Positions 16,957-26,662 of a stretch of 64,000 nt of DNA are shown here, piece by piece (position 1 is the stretch's first letter; every line of letters starts with the position of its first letter). The stretch comes from CAMAVH01 sp964628235 (GTDB taxonomy: Bacteria; Pseudomonadota; Alphaproteobacteria; SMXQ01). A program made the translations under genes and the position numbers. The notes below the pieces were generated by a model. It searched no databases. It saw only the letters and a list, made by a program, of their open reading frames with translations, and was not told the DNA's origin. The stretch spans positions 62,001-126,000 of the forward strand of contig CAZVLU010000002.1 of assembly GCA_964628235.1 (NCBI GenBank), given 5' to 3'.

Positions 16957-17937
16957 ATGACCATTCTGCTCACCGGCATGGCCGGCTTCATCGGCTATCA
17001 CTGCGCCAAGCGCTTGGGCGAGCGCGGCGAAACGGTGATCGGCGTCGACAATTTGGTCGATTACTACGATGTGAGCCTCAAGCGCGCCCGTCTCGCAGCG
17101 CTGGCGCCTTTAAAAAACGTCACCTTCCGCGAACTGGATATTTCCGACCGTGGCGCCATGGAAGGCTTGGCCCGGGACTTCCCCAAGATCGACCGCGTGC
17201 TGCATTTGGCGGCGCAGCCTGGCGTGCGCTATTCGCTGGAAAATCCTCATGCTTACGTGCAGGCCAATGTCGTCGGCCATCTCAACGTGCTGGAGATGTG
17301 CCGGCATTTGAGCGACTGCAAGCATCTCGTCTATGCCTCGTCCTCGTCGGTCTATGGCGGCAACAGCAAATTGCCCTTCGCCGTCGAGGATCAGGTCGAC
17401 AATCCGGTGTCGCTCTATGCCGCGACCAAGAAGGCCGACGAGCTGATGAGCCATTGCTACAGCCATCTTTATAAAATCCCGACGACCGGCCTGCGCTTCT
17501 TCACGGTCTACGGCCCATGGGGCCGGCCCGACATGGCGGCCTGGCTGTTCACCGAGGCGATCCTCAAGGACAAGCCGATCTCGGTGTTCAACCACGGCGA
17601 CATGAAGCGCGACTTCACCTACATCGACGACATCGTGACCGGCGTGGTCGCGGCCCTCGATCACGCGCCGATGATGCCGGAAGGCGAGCCGCCCTATCGC
17701 ATCTACAACATCGGCAACCATCGCGCCGAGCCGCTGATGCAGTTCATCAAGGTCATCGAGGACGCGGTCGGCAAGAAGGCGCATCTCGAGCTCAAGCCGA
17801 TGCAGCCCGGCGACGTCAAAGAGACCTACGCCGACGTGACGGCGATCCAGCGCGATCTCGGCTTCGCGCCCGACACGCCGATCGAGACCGGCATCCCGCG
17901 TTTCGTGGAGTGGTACCGCGGCTACCACAAGCTGTAG
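16957..17937 (+). CDS. UDP-glucuronate 4-epimerase-like NAD-dependent epimerase
   Basis: 326 residues from ATG 16957; a GTG at 16945 is also possible. The Rossmann motif GMAGFIG, the catalytic SSSSVYGG serine and YAATKK (YxxxK) are all present. GLRFFTVYGPWGRPDMA and FNHGDMKRDFTYIDDI are typical of the LspL/CapI group that interconverts UDP-glucuronate and UDP-galacturonate for surface polysaccharides. It is cytoplasmic. It is divergent from the oxidoreductase gene with 106 bp between starts. No other capsule genes are adjacent. Confidence 0.92.
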   Translation: MTILLTGMAGFIGYHCAKRLGERGETVIGVDNLVDYYDVSLKRARLAALAPLKNVTFRELDISDRGAMEGLARDFPKIDRVLHLAAQPGVRYSLENPHAYVQANVVGHLNVLEMCRHLSDCKHLVYASSSSVYGGNSKLPFAVEDQVDNPVSLYAATKKADELMSHCYSHLYKIPTTGLRFFTVYGPWGRPDMAAWLFTEAILKDKPISVFNHGDMKRDFTYIDDIVTGVVAALDHAPMMPEGEPPYRIYNIGNHRAEPLMQFIKVIEDAVGKKAHLELKPMQPGDVKETYADVTAIQRDLGFAPDTPIETGIPRFVEWYRGYHKL

Positions 17938-18048
17938 TCCGGCGTTTCCTCGGTTGAAATCTCAGGCTTGCGCCGCCGCGCTGAATGGCGACAATGGCGG
18001 CCAAGAACAATTGGCATAGAGCCGCGATCTTCATCCAGGGAGAGACCA

Positions 18049-19347
18049 ATGCGCGCAGCGTTTCTGCGATCCGTGTTCCTATCCGGCGTTTCGCTTTGCC
18101 TCGCCGTCACCACTGCCTCGGCGCAGCAGGTGACCGAGCGCAAATACGACGCCAAGGCCGTCGAGAGTTTTTATAAAGGCAAGCAGGTCGATTTCTTCAT
18201 CGGCTCCGAGCCGTCGGGCGGCTACAACGCCTACGCCCGCATCGTCGGCCAGCATCTCGCCCGCCATGTCCCGGGCAATCCGACCTTCGTCTATCGCAAC
18301 ATGCCGGGCGCCAGCGGCCTCGTCATGGCCTCGTCGCTCTACAACAAGGCGCCGCGCGACGGCTCGGCGATCGGCATCGTGCACAACACCATCGTCATCG
18401 AGCCGCTGATGGGCCGCAAGGTGACGTACGAAGCCGACAAATTCCAATGGATCGGCAGCGCCAACCAGCTCACCAGCACCTGCGTGGTGTCGGACAAGTC
18501 GCCGGTGCAGACGATGCAGCAGGCGCGCGAGACGGAAATCCTGATCGGCGGCAGCGGCGCCACCAGTTCTTCGACCTTCATCGTCGGCGCCTTCTTGAAC
18601 ACGCTGGCCGGCACCAAGTTCAAGATCATCCGCGGCTATCCTTCGACCATGTCGGTGCAACTCGCCATGGAGCGCGGCGAAGTCCATGGCTTGTGCGGCG
18701 TCGGTTGGGACAGCCTGCTCGCCTCCAGCCAGTCACGCCTCGAAGACAAGTCGCTCAAGGTTTTGGTGCAGGTCAATATCGAGCCGATCGACGATTTGAA
18801 GGGCGTCGCCTCGGCGCTCGATTACGCCGTCTCGCCGGAAGCCAAGGAGACGATGGAATTCCTCATCTCGCGCCAATATATCGGCCGCCCCTTCGTCGCG
18901 CCGCCGGAAACGCCGGCCGACCGCGTCGCAGCGTTGCGCACCGCCTTCGAGCGGACCATGCTCGACCCGGCCTTCATCGCCGACGCCAAGAAGTCGCAGC
19001 TCGAAGTGAACTGGATCTCGGGCGAAAAGGCCCAGGCCCATGTCGCCAAAATGCTGGCGACGCCGCAGAAGGTGCAGGATGCCGCCAACGAGGCGACCCA
19101 GCTCAAGGACGGCGTGCTTCAGGCCAACCTTAAGTGGATCACCGTGAAAGACGTGGCCCTGACTAAGGTCACGCGCGATGCGATCTATTTCCGCGACGGC
19201 GGCAAGGAAGTCGAAGCCACCCTGTCGGGCGCCAAGATGATGGTCGCCGGCGCCGAAGCCAAGGCCGGCGACTTCAAGGCCGGCCAAAAATGCGAAGTGG
19301 TCTATCTCGGCGACGGCGACGCCGCCCAGTCGGTGATCTGCCCCTGA
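18049..19347 (+). CDS. TctC/Bug-family periplasmic binding protein with C-terminal extension
   Basis: 432 residues from ATG 18049, preceded by GGGAGAG. The signal peptide is MRAAFLRSVFLSGVSLCLAV with cleavage after TASA. YKGKQVDFFIGSEPSGGYNAYAR and RNMPGASGLVMASSLYNKAP match tripartite tricarboxylate transporter binding proteins, which capture carboxylates in the periplasm. The usual length is about 320. This protein carries about 90 extra residues (LKWITVKDVALTK to the end) that look like a small beta-rich domain. No TctA or TctB membrane genes are nearby, so its partner is encoded elsewhere or it works as a sensor. Confidence 0.85.
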   Translation: MRAAFLRSVFLSGVSLCLAVTTASAQQVTERKYDAKAVESFYKGKQVDFFIGSEPSGGYNAYARIVGQHLARHVPGNPTFVYRNMPGASGLVMASSLYNKAPRDGSAIGIVHNTIVIEPLMGRKVTYEADKFQWIGSANQLTSTCVVSDKSPVQTMQQARETEILIGGSGATSSSTFIVGAFLNTLAGTKFKIIRGYPSTMSVQLAMERGEVHGLCGVGWDSLLASSQSRLEDKSLKVLVQVNIEPIDDLKGVASALDYAVSPEAKETMEFLISRQYIGRPFVAPPETPADRVAALRTAFERTMLDPAFIADAKKSQLEVNWISGEKAQAHVAKMLATPQKVQDAANEATQLKDGVLQANLKWITVKDVALTKVTRDAIYFRDGGKEVEATLSGAKMMVAGAEAKAGDFKAGQKCEVVYLGDGDAAQSVICP

Positions 19348-19374
19348 TCCTGCCGCTTTCGCAGACATGTCAAG

Positions 19375-19401
19375 AAACGGGCGCCCGGTTGGCGCCCGTT
19401 T
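19375..19401 (+). terminator. Terminator after the first TctC-type gene
   Basis: AAACGGGCGCC pairs with GGCGCCCGTTT around CGGTT and is followed by a pyrimidine-rich CGCTTT. Confidence 0.75.
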
Positions 19402-19513
19402 CGCTTTGGGGAAAGGCTTGCCATCGGCGCGGCAAGCCGGAAGACTAGGACCATGATCCGGCCATAAGGCCGGGCGAAAAAATGACACCAGGGACTTCAT
19501 CGGGAGATTCACC

Positions 19514-20548
19514 ATGACGCGACAAAACCTATTCCGCTTGGCCGTTCTCGTTCTGCCGACCTTCGCGCTCGCGGGCGGCGCTGCGGCGCAAGCGCCGGCC
19601 GATTTCTTCAAGGGCAAGACCGTCAATATCGAGATCGGCTTTCCGCCCGGCGGCGGCTACGACACCTATGGCCGCGTGCTGTCGCGCCATATCGGCAAAT
19701 ATATTCCCGGCAATCCCAGCGTGGTGGCGAAGAACATGCCGGGCGCCGGCGCGCTCAAGGCGGCGAACTTCATGTATGCCGCGGCGCCCAAGGACGGCAC
19801 CGAGATCGGCATCGTCGCCTCGTCGACGCTGATGGAGCCGCTGCTCGGCAACGACCAGGCGCAGTTCGACGCCGCCAAGTTCGGCTGGCTCGGCTCGATG
19901 AGCAAGGACATCGCCTTTTGCGGCATCACCACCGCGTCGGGCGTCGCCGGCTTCGACGATTGGCTCAAGGGCAAGAAGGAACTGATCTTCGGCTCGTCCG
20001 GCCCCGCCGCCATCACGCATCAGCATCCTCTGGTGATGAAGAACGTGCTCGGCGCCAACGCCAAGATCATCTCGGGCTATCAGGGCACCAAGGACATCAG
20101 CCTGGCGATGGAGCGCAAGGAGGTCGACGGCATCTGCGGCATGTTCATCTCGTCGGTGCAGACCTCCTACAAGCCGATGATCGACGCCGGCGTGATGCGT
20201 CTCATCATCCAGATGGGCCCGGGGAGGTCTGACATCTTCGGCAAGATCCCGAGCGTTTACGACTACGCCAAGACCGATCTCGACCGCCAGGTGCTCGACA
20301 TCCATTTCGGCCAGCTGCTGCTGGCGCGGCCCTTCATGGTGCCGCCCGGCGTGCCGGCGGATCGCCTCGCGGCGTTGCGCAAAGCCTTCGCCGACACGCT
20401 GAAGGACAAGGACCTGCTGGCCGACGCGCAGAAGGCGCAGATCGAAATCGAGCTGGTCACGCCCGACGAAGTGCAGAACATGCTCGCCAAGTTCGCCGAC
20501 TATCCGCAGAACGCGATCAAAGCGGCGCAGAAGGCGATCGATCGGTAG
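19514..20548 (+). CDS. TctC/Bug-family periplasmic binding protein
   Basis: 344 residues, the usual family length. The signal peptide is MTRQNLFRLAVLVLPTFALA with an AAAQA cleavage region. FFKGKTVNIEIGFPPGGGYDTYGR and KNMPGAGALKAANFMYAAAPKDG are the conserved ligand-contact segments. It resembles the upstream gene over the shared domain but lacks the C-terminal extension. The terminator at 19375 separates the two, so they are probably expressed independently although they arose from one ancestor. GGGAG precedes the ATG. The ligand is likely an organic acid; it cannot be named. Confidence 0.88.
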   Translation: MTRQNLFRLAVLVLPTFALAGGAAAQAPADFFKGKTVNIEIGFPPGGGYDTYGRVLSRHIGKYIPGNPSVVAKNMPGAGALKAANFMYAAAPKDGTEIGIVASSTLMEPLLGNDQAQFDAAKFGWLGSMSKDIAFCGITTASGVAGFDDWLKGKKELIFGSSGPAAITHQHPLVMKNVLGANAKIISGYQGTKDISLAMERKEVDGICGMFISSVQTSYKPMIDAGVMRLIIQMGPGRSDIFGKIPSVYDYAKTDLDRQVLDIHFGQLLLARPFMVPPGVPADRLAALRKAFADTLKDKDLLADAQKAQIEIELVTPDEVQNMLAKFADYPQNAIKAAQKAIDR

Positions 20549-20561
20549 GTCACAAAACAGT

Positions 20562-20650
20562 CGTCATGCCCGCACTTGGTGCGGGTATCCACGCCTTGCG
20601 ATACTGATAAAAATAAAGGCGTGGATGCCCGGGCCAAGCCCGGGCATGAC
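20562..20650. repeat. Dispersed palindromic repeat, family 1 (copy 1)
   Basis: The left arm GTCATGCCCGCACTTGGTGC and the right arm GCCCGGGCCAAGCCCGGGC-ATGAC form hairpins within a larger inverted repeat (ATCCACGCCTT against AAGGCGTGGAT). A second copy is at 39892-40004. It lies between converging genes, and the T-run after the right arm may help termination. It resembles REP/BIME-type elements widespread in Alphaproteobacteria. Confidence 0.85.
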
Positions 20651-20668
20651 TATATTTTTTATTACCTA

Positions 20669-22474
20669 TCAGCCGCCGTACAGCTTCTCCAGCCGCTCGC
20701 CGTAGCGCGCCTTGATGATGTGGCGGCGGATTTTCAGGCTCGGCGTCAGCTCTTCGTTGGCGATGGTGAAGCCCTCGTCGGCGAAGGCGAAGTGGCGCAC
20801 GCGCTCGATCACCGAGAGGCCGGCGGTGGCGCGCTTTACCGCCTCGCCGATCTTCGCCTTGAAGGCGGGGTCGGCCATCGCCAGCGCCGGATCGGCGGTC
20901 TGCCCGCTGGCTTTCGCCCAATCGGCGACCGCCGTTTCGTCGGGCACGATCAGCGCCACCAGATAGGGCCGCTTGTCGCCGACCACCATGGCTTGGGCGA
21001 TCTCCGGCTCGAGCGTCAGAAAGCCTTCGACGCGCTGCGGCGAGATGTTGTCGCCGCCGGAATTGACGATGATGTCCTTCTTGCGGTCGGTGATCTTGAG
21101 CCGGCCGGCTTCGTCGAACATGCCGATGTCGCCGGTGTGCAGCCAGCCGTCCTTGATCGCGTCGGCGGTGGCTTTCGGCTCGTTCCAATAGCCGAGCATG
21201 ACCAGTTCGCCGCGCACCAGAATCTCGCCGTCGTCGGCGATCTTGACCTCGACGCCGGGCAGCGGCGGGCCGACGGTGTCCATCTTCACCTTGCCGGGCA
21301 AATTCACGCTGATGACCGGCGCGGACTCCGTCTGGCCGTAGCCTTGCAGGATGGTGACGCCGAGCGCGGTGAAGAACAGCCCGACTTCGGGATTGAGCGG
21401 CGCGCCGCCCGACACCAACCCCTTGAGGCGGCCGCCGAAGCGGGCGCGCACCTTGCGCCGCACCAAGAGCGTGAGAATCATGTTCTCGAGCTTTTCCAGC
21501 AGCGTCATGTCTTGCGGCGTTTCCAGCGCCTTGCGGCCGAGCGCGACGGTGCGGAAGAACAATTTGCGCTGCAGCGGCTTGGCGCGCTCCAGGCCGCGCA
21601 GGATGCGGCCCTGCATCGTCTCATAGAGCCGCGGCACGGCGGTCATGATCGTCGGCTTGGCCTCGACCATGTTGGCGGCCAGCGTGTCGATGCCTTCGGC
21701 GTAATAGACCTGCGCGCCGATCATGATCGGCACATAGAGCCCGGCGGTATGCTCGTAGGAATGCGACAGCGGCAGGAAGCTGAGGAAGACCTCGTCGGTC
21801 AGGCCCCAATCGGCGAGGGCGATCTTGCCGCCTTCGCAGTTCGACAGGATCGCGCCGTGGCTGAGCATGACGCCCTTGGGCGCGCCGCCGGTGCCCGAAG
21901 TGTGGATGATGCAGGCGAGATCGCCGCGCGCGATCTGGGGCAGCACCGTATCGACGGCGCGGCCCATTTCCAGCACGGCGTCCCAATCGTGCGTCTGGAA
22001 GGTCGCGGCCTGGCCCTGGGCGACCGGCTCGAGGGCGATGACATGGGCGACATCGGCGCGCGCGGCGGCCGGCAGCAGCTTGGCGGCGAGCGCGGCGGTC
22101 GAGACGATGGCGAAGCGCGCCCCGCTGTTGCTCAGGACATGCTGATGCTCGTTGACGCCGTTGGTGATGTAGGCGGGCACGCTGACGCCGCCGGCGGCCA
22201 TGATGGCGAGATCGGCGATCAGCCATTCGGGGCGGTTCTCCGCCACCAAACAGACACGGTCGCCGCGCTCCAGGCCGAGCCGGAGCAGGCCGCGCGCCAG
22301 CGCGATCACCGTCTCGGCGCTGTCGCGCCAAGTCACGGCTTGGTAAACGAGCGCGCCGCCAGAACCGCTTGAGGCTGATCCGGGCTTCTTCGCCCATAAA
22401 AAGGGCTTATCGCCAAGCCTGGCCGCTTGATCGAAAAACAAGCTGGTCAAGCTCGCGGCCCGTCGGTCTGTCAT
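20669..22474 (-). CDS. Long-chain acyl-CoA synthetase (AMP-forming)
   Basis: 601 residues from ATG 22474, which has GGGAGA about 8 bp upstream; ATGs at 22489 and 22528 are less well placed. The P-loop-like IIHTSGTGGAPKGVMLSH, LPLSHSYEHTAG, GYGQTESAPVIS, DGWLHTGDIG and KITDRKKDIIVNSGGDNISP are the A3-A8 motifs of acyl-adenylating enzymes of the FAA1/FadD type. It activates long-chain fatty acids to acyl-CoA via acyl-AMP, probably at the inner membrane. It is divergent from the peptidase gene. No beta-oxidation genes are adjacent. Confidence 0.93.
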   Translation of the reverse strand: MTDRRAASLTSLFFDQAARLGDKPFLWAKKPGSASSGSGGALVYQAVTWRDSAETVIALARGLLRLGLERGDRVCLVAENRPEWLIADLAIMAAGGVSVPAYITNGVNEHQHVLSNSGARFAIVSTAALAAKLLPAAARADVAHVIALEPVAQGQAATFQTHDWDAVLEMGRAVDTVLPQIARGDLACIIHTSGTGGAPKGVMLSHGAILSNCEGGKIALADWGLTDEVFLSFLPLSHSYEHTAGLYVPIMIGAQVYYAEGIDTLAANMVEAKPTIMTAVPRLYETMQGRILRGLERAKPLQRKLFFRTVALGRKALETPQDMTLLEKLENMILTLLVRRKVRARFGGRLKGLVSGGAPLNPEVGLFFTALGVTILQGYGQTESAPVISVNLPGKVKMDTVGPPLPGVEVKIADDGEILVRGELVMLGYWNEPKATADAIKDGWLHTGDIGMFDEAGRLKITDRKKDIIVNSGGDNISPQRVEGFLTLEPEIAQAMVVGDKRPYLVALIVPDETAVADWAKASGQTADPALAMADPAFKAKIGEAVKRATAGLSVIERVRHFAFADEGFTIANEELTPSLKIRRHIIKARYGERLEKLYGG

Positions 22475-22563
22475 ACTTGCGTCTCCCATCGGTCTTTTGC
22501 GTGACGCTCTTTGCAAGCGTCCTTTCAAGCCTTATATCGCTTGAAGCAGCCAGGAGTCAGCCC

Positions 22564-24444
22564 ATGCCGAAATCCGTCGCCATTAAAGCCAAACGCCGCC
22601 CTGAAGCGAAATCGCGTCCGGTCAAGAAAACCGCGCCCGCCACGGCCAAGGCGTCCGCGCAGAATAAGGGCAAAAAGCGCGCCAAGCCCGGCGATCTGCC
22701 GCTGTGGGATTTGAGCCATCTCTATCCGGGGCCGGATTCGCCGGCGCTGAAAAGCGACCTGGCGAAAGCCCGCGACGAGGCCAAGGCGTTCGAGACGCGC
22801 TTCGCCGGCAAGCTGGCCGACCTGCCGGGCAAGAATTTCGGCATGGCGATCGGCGCCTACGAGACGATCCAAGAGACGCTCGGCCGCATCATGAGCTACG
22901 CGCAACTGCTCTATGCCGGCAACGTCTCCGATCCGACGACGGCGCAATTCTTCCAGACCATGCAAGAGCGCGTCACCGACATCTCCAGCCATCTCTTGTT
23001 CTTCACATTGGAGATCAACAAGCTCGACGAGGCCGTGCTCGAGGCAAAATACAAAGCGCCGGAAGCCAAGCATTACCAGACCTGGCTGCGCGACGTCCGC
23101 GCCTTCAAGGAACATCAGCTGTCCGACGAAGTGGAAAAGCTGCTGCATGAGAAGTCGGTCGCCGGCCGCGCCTCGTGGGTGCGCCTGTTCGACGAGACGA
23201 TGGCGCGGCTGCGCTTCCCCATCGGCGGCAAGAAGCTGACCAGCGCCGAAGCGCTGCACATGATGTCGGAGCGCTCGCGCGCCACGCGCAAGACGGCTGC
23301 CTTGGCGCTCGGCAAGGTGCTGGGCGAGAACGTCGGCACCTTCTCGCTGGTCACCAACACGCTGGCCAAGGACAAGGAAGTCGAGGACCGCTGGCGCAAA
23401 TTCCCGCATCCCTGCTCGGCGCGCAACCTGTCGAACTTCGTCGAGGACGAGGTGGTGGACGCGTTGGCCGGCGCGGTGAAAAAAGCCTACCCGCGCCTGT
23501 CGCATCGCTACTATCGGCTCAAGGCCAAGTGGTTCAAGACCGACAAGCTGGACTATTGGGACCGCAACGCGCCGCTGCCGAGCACGGATGATCGCTATAT
23601 CCCGTGGGACGAGGCGCGCCGCCGCGTGCTGGACTCCTACAAAAGCTTCTCGCCCGAGATGGCGATCATCGCCGAGCGTTTCTTCGAGGAAAATTGGATC
23701 GATGCCGGCGTGCGCGCCGGCAAGGAGCCGGGCGCCTTCTCGCATCCGACCGTGCCGTCGGTGCATCCCTATATCCTGATGAATTATCAGGGCAAGGCGC
23801 GCGACGTGATGACGCTGGCCCATGAACTGGGCCATGGCGTGCATCAGGTGCTGGCCGGCCCGCGCGGCGCGCTGATGTCGGATACGCCGCTGACGCTGGC
23901 CGAGACGGCCTCGGTGTTCGGCGAGATGCTGACCTTCCAGGGGCTGCTCGCCGCCGAGAAGGATCCGAAGATGCGGCGCACGCTGCTCGCCGGCAAGATC
24001 GAGGACATGCTCAACACGGTGGTGCGCCAGATCGCCTTCTACGATTTCGAGCTGCGCATTCACACCGAGCGTTGCAAGGGCGAGTTGACGGCCGAGCGCA
24101 TCAGCGACATCTGGATGGACGTGCAGCGCGAGAGCCTCGGGCCGTCGATCAAGCTGGGCGGCGATTACCGCTACTTCTGGACCTACATCCCGCACTTCAT
24201 CCATTCGCCGTTCTACGTTTACGCATACGCGTTCGGCGATTGCCTGGTGAACTCGCTCTACGGCACCTTCCAGAAGGCGGAGCAGGGCTTCCAGATCAAA
24301 TATCTCGACATGCTGCGGGCCGGCGGCACCAAGCGCCACAAGGAGCTGCTGGCGCCCTTCGGCTTGGACGCCAGCGACCCGGCCTTCTGGGACCGCGGCC
24401 TGGAAGTCGTCTCCGGCTTCATCGACGAGCTGGAAAAGCTGTAG
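22564..24444 (+). CDS. pepF: M3-family oligoendopeptidase F
   Basis: 626 residues from ATG 22564 with AGGAG 7 bp upstream. The zinc site HELGH lies near residue 422 (LAHELGHGVHQ), with the third ligand in LAETASVFGE. Later YVYAYAFGDCLVNSLY matches the M3B pepF/M3 family. The first 45 residues are Lys/Arg/Ala-rich and look unstructured, an unusual basic tail for this family. The enzyme cleaves short oligopeptides in the cytoplasm. The downstream repeat at 24453 probably marks the end of transcription. Confidence 0.93.
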   Translation: MPKSVAIKAKRRPEAKSRPVKKTAPATAKASAQNKGKKRAKPGDLPLWDLSHLYPGPDSPALKSDLAKARDEAKAFETRFAGKLADLPGKNFGMAIGAYETIQETLGRIMSYAQLLYAGNVSDPTTAQFFQTMQERVTDISSHLLFFTLEINKLDEAVLEAKYKAPEAKHYQTWLRDVRAFKEHQLSDEVEKLLHEKSVAGRASWVRLFDETMARLRFPIGGKKLTSAEALHMMSERSRATRKTAALALGKVLGENVGTFSLVTNTLAKDKEVEDRWRKFPHPCSARNLSNFVEDEVVDALAGAVKKAYPRLSHRYYRLKAKWFKTDKLDYWDRNAPLPSTDDRYIPWDEARRRVLDSYKSFSPEMAIIAERFFEENWIDAGVRAGKEPGAFSHPTVPSVHPYILMNYQGKARDVMTLAHELGHGVHQVLAGPRGALMSDTPLTLAETASVFGEMLTFQGLLAAEKDPKMRRTLLAGKIEDMLNTVVRQIAFYDFELRIHTERCKGELTAERISDIWMDVQRESLGPSIKLGGDYRYFWTYIPHFIHSPFYVYAYAFGDCLVNSLYGTFQKAEQGFQIKYLDMLRAGGTKRHKELLAPFGLDASDPAFWDRGLEVVSGFIDELEKL

Positions 24445-24452
24445 CCCTTGCT

Positions 24453-24560
24453 CTCCCTCCCCCCTTGCGGGGGAGGGCCGGGGTGGGGGCGTTTGCGGCG
24501 CGTCGAGAGTCACCCCCACCCGGCGCTGACGCGCCGACCTCCCCCGTCGAGGGGGAGGTT
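24453..24560. repeat. Dispersed palindromic repeat, family 2 (copy 1)
   Basis: CCTCCCCCCTTGCGGGGGAGG forms the left hairpin and CCTCCCCCGTCGAGGGGGAGG the right, joined by CCACCCGGCGCTGACGCG. Similar elements lie at 36912, 49100 and 55721; the right half is almost identical to that at 36912. It fills the space between two converging genes. Confidence 0.88.
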
Positions 24561-24562
24561 GT

Positions 24563-25372
24563 TCATTTTCGTCCCGCGAGAACCTCGTCGATCCAGGCGA
24601 GGATGGCGGCGGTCGCTTGGTCTTCGATGCCGAGAAAGCCGTGCGGCGAGAGCGCGTCGCACGGTCCGCTGCGCGGCGGCGCGCCGCCCGAAAGCGTTTT
24701 CACTGTCACCTTCGATGAAGCCGTGAGCGCCGCCGCCAGCTTGGGCGCGTCGGCCGGCGGCGTCTCGCTGCAGGCGTCGGCCTCGTGCCACATGACGAGC
24801 GCCGGCTGTGTGATGTCCTTCACCGCCGTCTGATAGATCGAAATCTGGCCGCGCGCGCCTTCATGGGTGACCGAGGCGGTCAGCGCTGCGCCGGCGATGA
24901 GATCGGGGCCGAGACGCGCCGCCGTGTTGGCCGCCGAGGTCGAGCCGCGGCTGGTGCCGATGGCGAAGACCGCAACATTGGACTGCGCCTTGATGAACTG
25001 CACCAGCCCCTGGGCGTCTTGCGCATGGTCGCGGCTGGCGCGGAAATTCCCCTGCAGGTTGTTCTTGCCGGTGCGGTCGGATGGCGCATCGGGGATCACC
25101 AGCAGCAGCCCTGCATCGGCCAGGCGTTGGCGGATGCGTTGGAGAAAATTGTTCTTCATGGCGGAGAGATCACCGTTGCCGCCGACATAGAGGATGGCGG
25201 CGGCGCGTATCGGGCCCTCTGGCGTCACGACCAGCGCGCGGGTGGTGATGTCGGTCCGGCCCGGAATGGTCGCTTCGCGCTCGGCGGCTGCGAGTGCCGA
25301 AAACGGCACGCCGATGAGCAGGCCTACGAGCAGAATGGCGCCGATAAGCCGCTGGAAAGTCGGGGATTTCAT
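24563..25372 (-). CDS. Secreted alpha/beta-hydrolase-like protein
   Basis: 269 residues from ATG 25372 (MKSPTFQRLIGAILLVGLLI), with a signal peptide ending SALAAA. The nucleophile elbow is GTSRGS near residue 139, in the GxSxG position. A candidate Asp/Glu lies around HEADAC and a His in SPHGFLG, so a Ser-acid-His triad is plausible. The protein probably acts in the periplasm on an ester or peptide; the substrate is unknown. A longer start at 25423 would hide the signal peptide. The gene stops directly beside the family 2 repeat. Confidence 0.78.
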   Translation of the reverse strand: MKSPTFQRLIGAILLVGLLIGVPFSALAAAEREATIPGRTDITTRALVVTPEGPIRAAAILYVGGNGDLSAMKNNFLQRIRQRLADAGLLLVIPDAPSDRTGKNNLQGNFRASRDHAQDAQGLVQFIKAQSNVAVFAIGTSRGSTSAANTAARLGPDLIAGAALTASVTHEGARGQISIYQTAVKDITQPALVMWHEADACSETPPADAPKLAAALTASSKVTVKTLSGGAPPRSGPCDALSPHGFLGIEDQATAAILAWIDEVLAGRK

Positions 25373-25511
25373 GGGTAAATCTCGCCTTGCAAATCGGCAG
25401 GGAATCGCCATTCTGTGCCGCAAAATCAGGGGCGTTCAGCCTGTATAGTAAGCTCCGCGTCTGGGACGCCGTCAACGGCCCGGCGGGGCCCAGCGCAGAG
25501 TCAGGGGATCC

Positions 25512-26660
25512 ATGCAGATCGCGGTATTGAAGGAACGGCGTGCGGGCGAAGCCCGTGTCGCCGCGTCGCCGGACACGGTGAAGAAGCTCGTCGCGCTCGG
25601 CGCGACGGTGACGATCGAAACCGGGGCCGGGGCAGGGTCATCGATCCCCGATCAGCGCTACAAGGACGCCGGCGCGACCCTCGCGCCCGACGCGGCCAGC
25701 GCGTTGAAAGACGCCGATGTCGTTTTCAAGGTGCAGCGGCCTTTGCGTGACGGCCCGCTCAACGAGCTCGCCTTGATGAAAAAAGGCGCGGCCTTGATCT
25801 CCGCTCTCGGCGCGTTGCAAAACAAAGAGGACGTCGCGGCCTATGCCGCCGCCGGCATCACCGCCTTCGCCATGGAATTGGTGCCGCGCATCACGCGCGC
25901 CCAGTCGATGGACATTCTCTCGTCGCAGGCCAACCTCGCCGGCTATCGCGCCGTGCTCGAAGCCACCCATATCTACGGCCGCGTGCTGCCGATGATGATG
26001 ACGGCGGCGGGCACCGTCGCGCCGGCCCGCGTCTTCATCATGGGCGTCGGCGTCGCCGGCTTGCAGGCCATCGCCACGGCGCGCCGCTTGGGCGCCATCG
26101 TCTCGGCGACCGACGTGCGCCCGGCGACCAAGGAGCAAGTCGAGAGTTTGGGCGCGAAGTTCGTCATGGTCGACGACGACGAGACCAAGCAGGCCGAGAC
26201 CTCGGGCGGCTACGCCCGCGAGATGTCCGACGAATACAAGCGCAAGCAGGCCGCGCTGATCGCCGAGACGATCCAGAAGCAGGATATCGTCATCACCACC
26301 GCGTTGATCCCGGGCCGCAAGGCGCCGGTGCTGGTCAGCGAGGAAATGGTGCGCTCGATGAAGCCGGGCTCGGTGATCGTCGATCTCGCGGTCGAGGCCG
26401 GCGGCAATTGCCCGCTGTCGAAGCCCGACGAGATCGTCGATGTCGGCGGCGTCAAGATCGCCGGCTACACCAATCTGCCGAGCCGCATCGCCGAAGATGC
26501 CAGCGCGCTTTACGCCAAGAACCTGCTCGCCTTCGTCACGCCGCTGATCGACAAGGAGACCAAGGCCTTGAAGATCGACACCGCCGATGAAATCGTCGCC
26601 GGCACGCTGATCACGCAGGGCGGCCAGATCGTGCATCCGAATCTCAAAGCGGGAGCCTGA
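25512..26660 (+). CDS. pntAA: NAD(P) transhydrogenase subunit alpha part 1 (domain I)
   Basis: 382 residues. MQIAVLKERRAGEARVAASP is the start of the alanine dehydrogenase/PNT family fold. The NAD-binding GVGVAGLQAIATARRLGA follows near residue 178, then DVRPATKEQVESLGAKF and LIPGRKAPVL. It is the soluble NAD(H)-binding domain of the proton-translocating transhydrogenase, which couples the proton gradient to NADPH formation. In Rhodospirillum and many relatives the alpha subunit is split in two, as here. GGGGATCC precedes the ATG. Confidence 0.96.
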   Translation: MQIAVLKERRAGEARVAASPDTVKKLVALGATVTIETGAGAGSSIPDQRYKDAGATLAPDAASALKDADVVFKVQRPLRDGPLNELALMKKGAALISALGALQNKEDVAAYAAAGITAFAMELVPRITRAQSMDILSSQANLAGYRAVLEATHIYGRVLPMMMTAAGTVAPARVFIMGVGVAGLQAIATARRLGAIVSATDVRPATKEQVESLGAKFVMVDDDETKQAETSGGYAREMSDEYKRKQAALIAETIQKQDIVITTALIPGRKAPVLVSEEMVRSMKPGSVIVDLAVEAGGNCPLSKPDEIVDVGGVKIAGYTNLPSRIAEDASALYAKNLLAFVTPLIDKETKALKIDTADEIVAGTLITQGGQIVHPNLKAGA

Positions 26661-26662
26661 AC

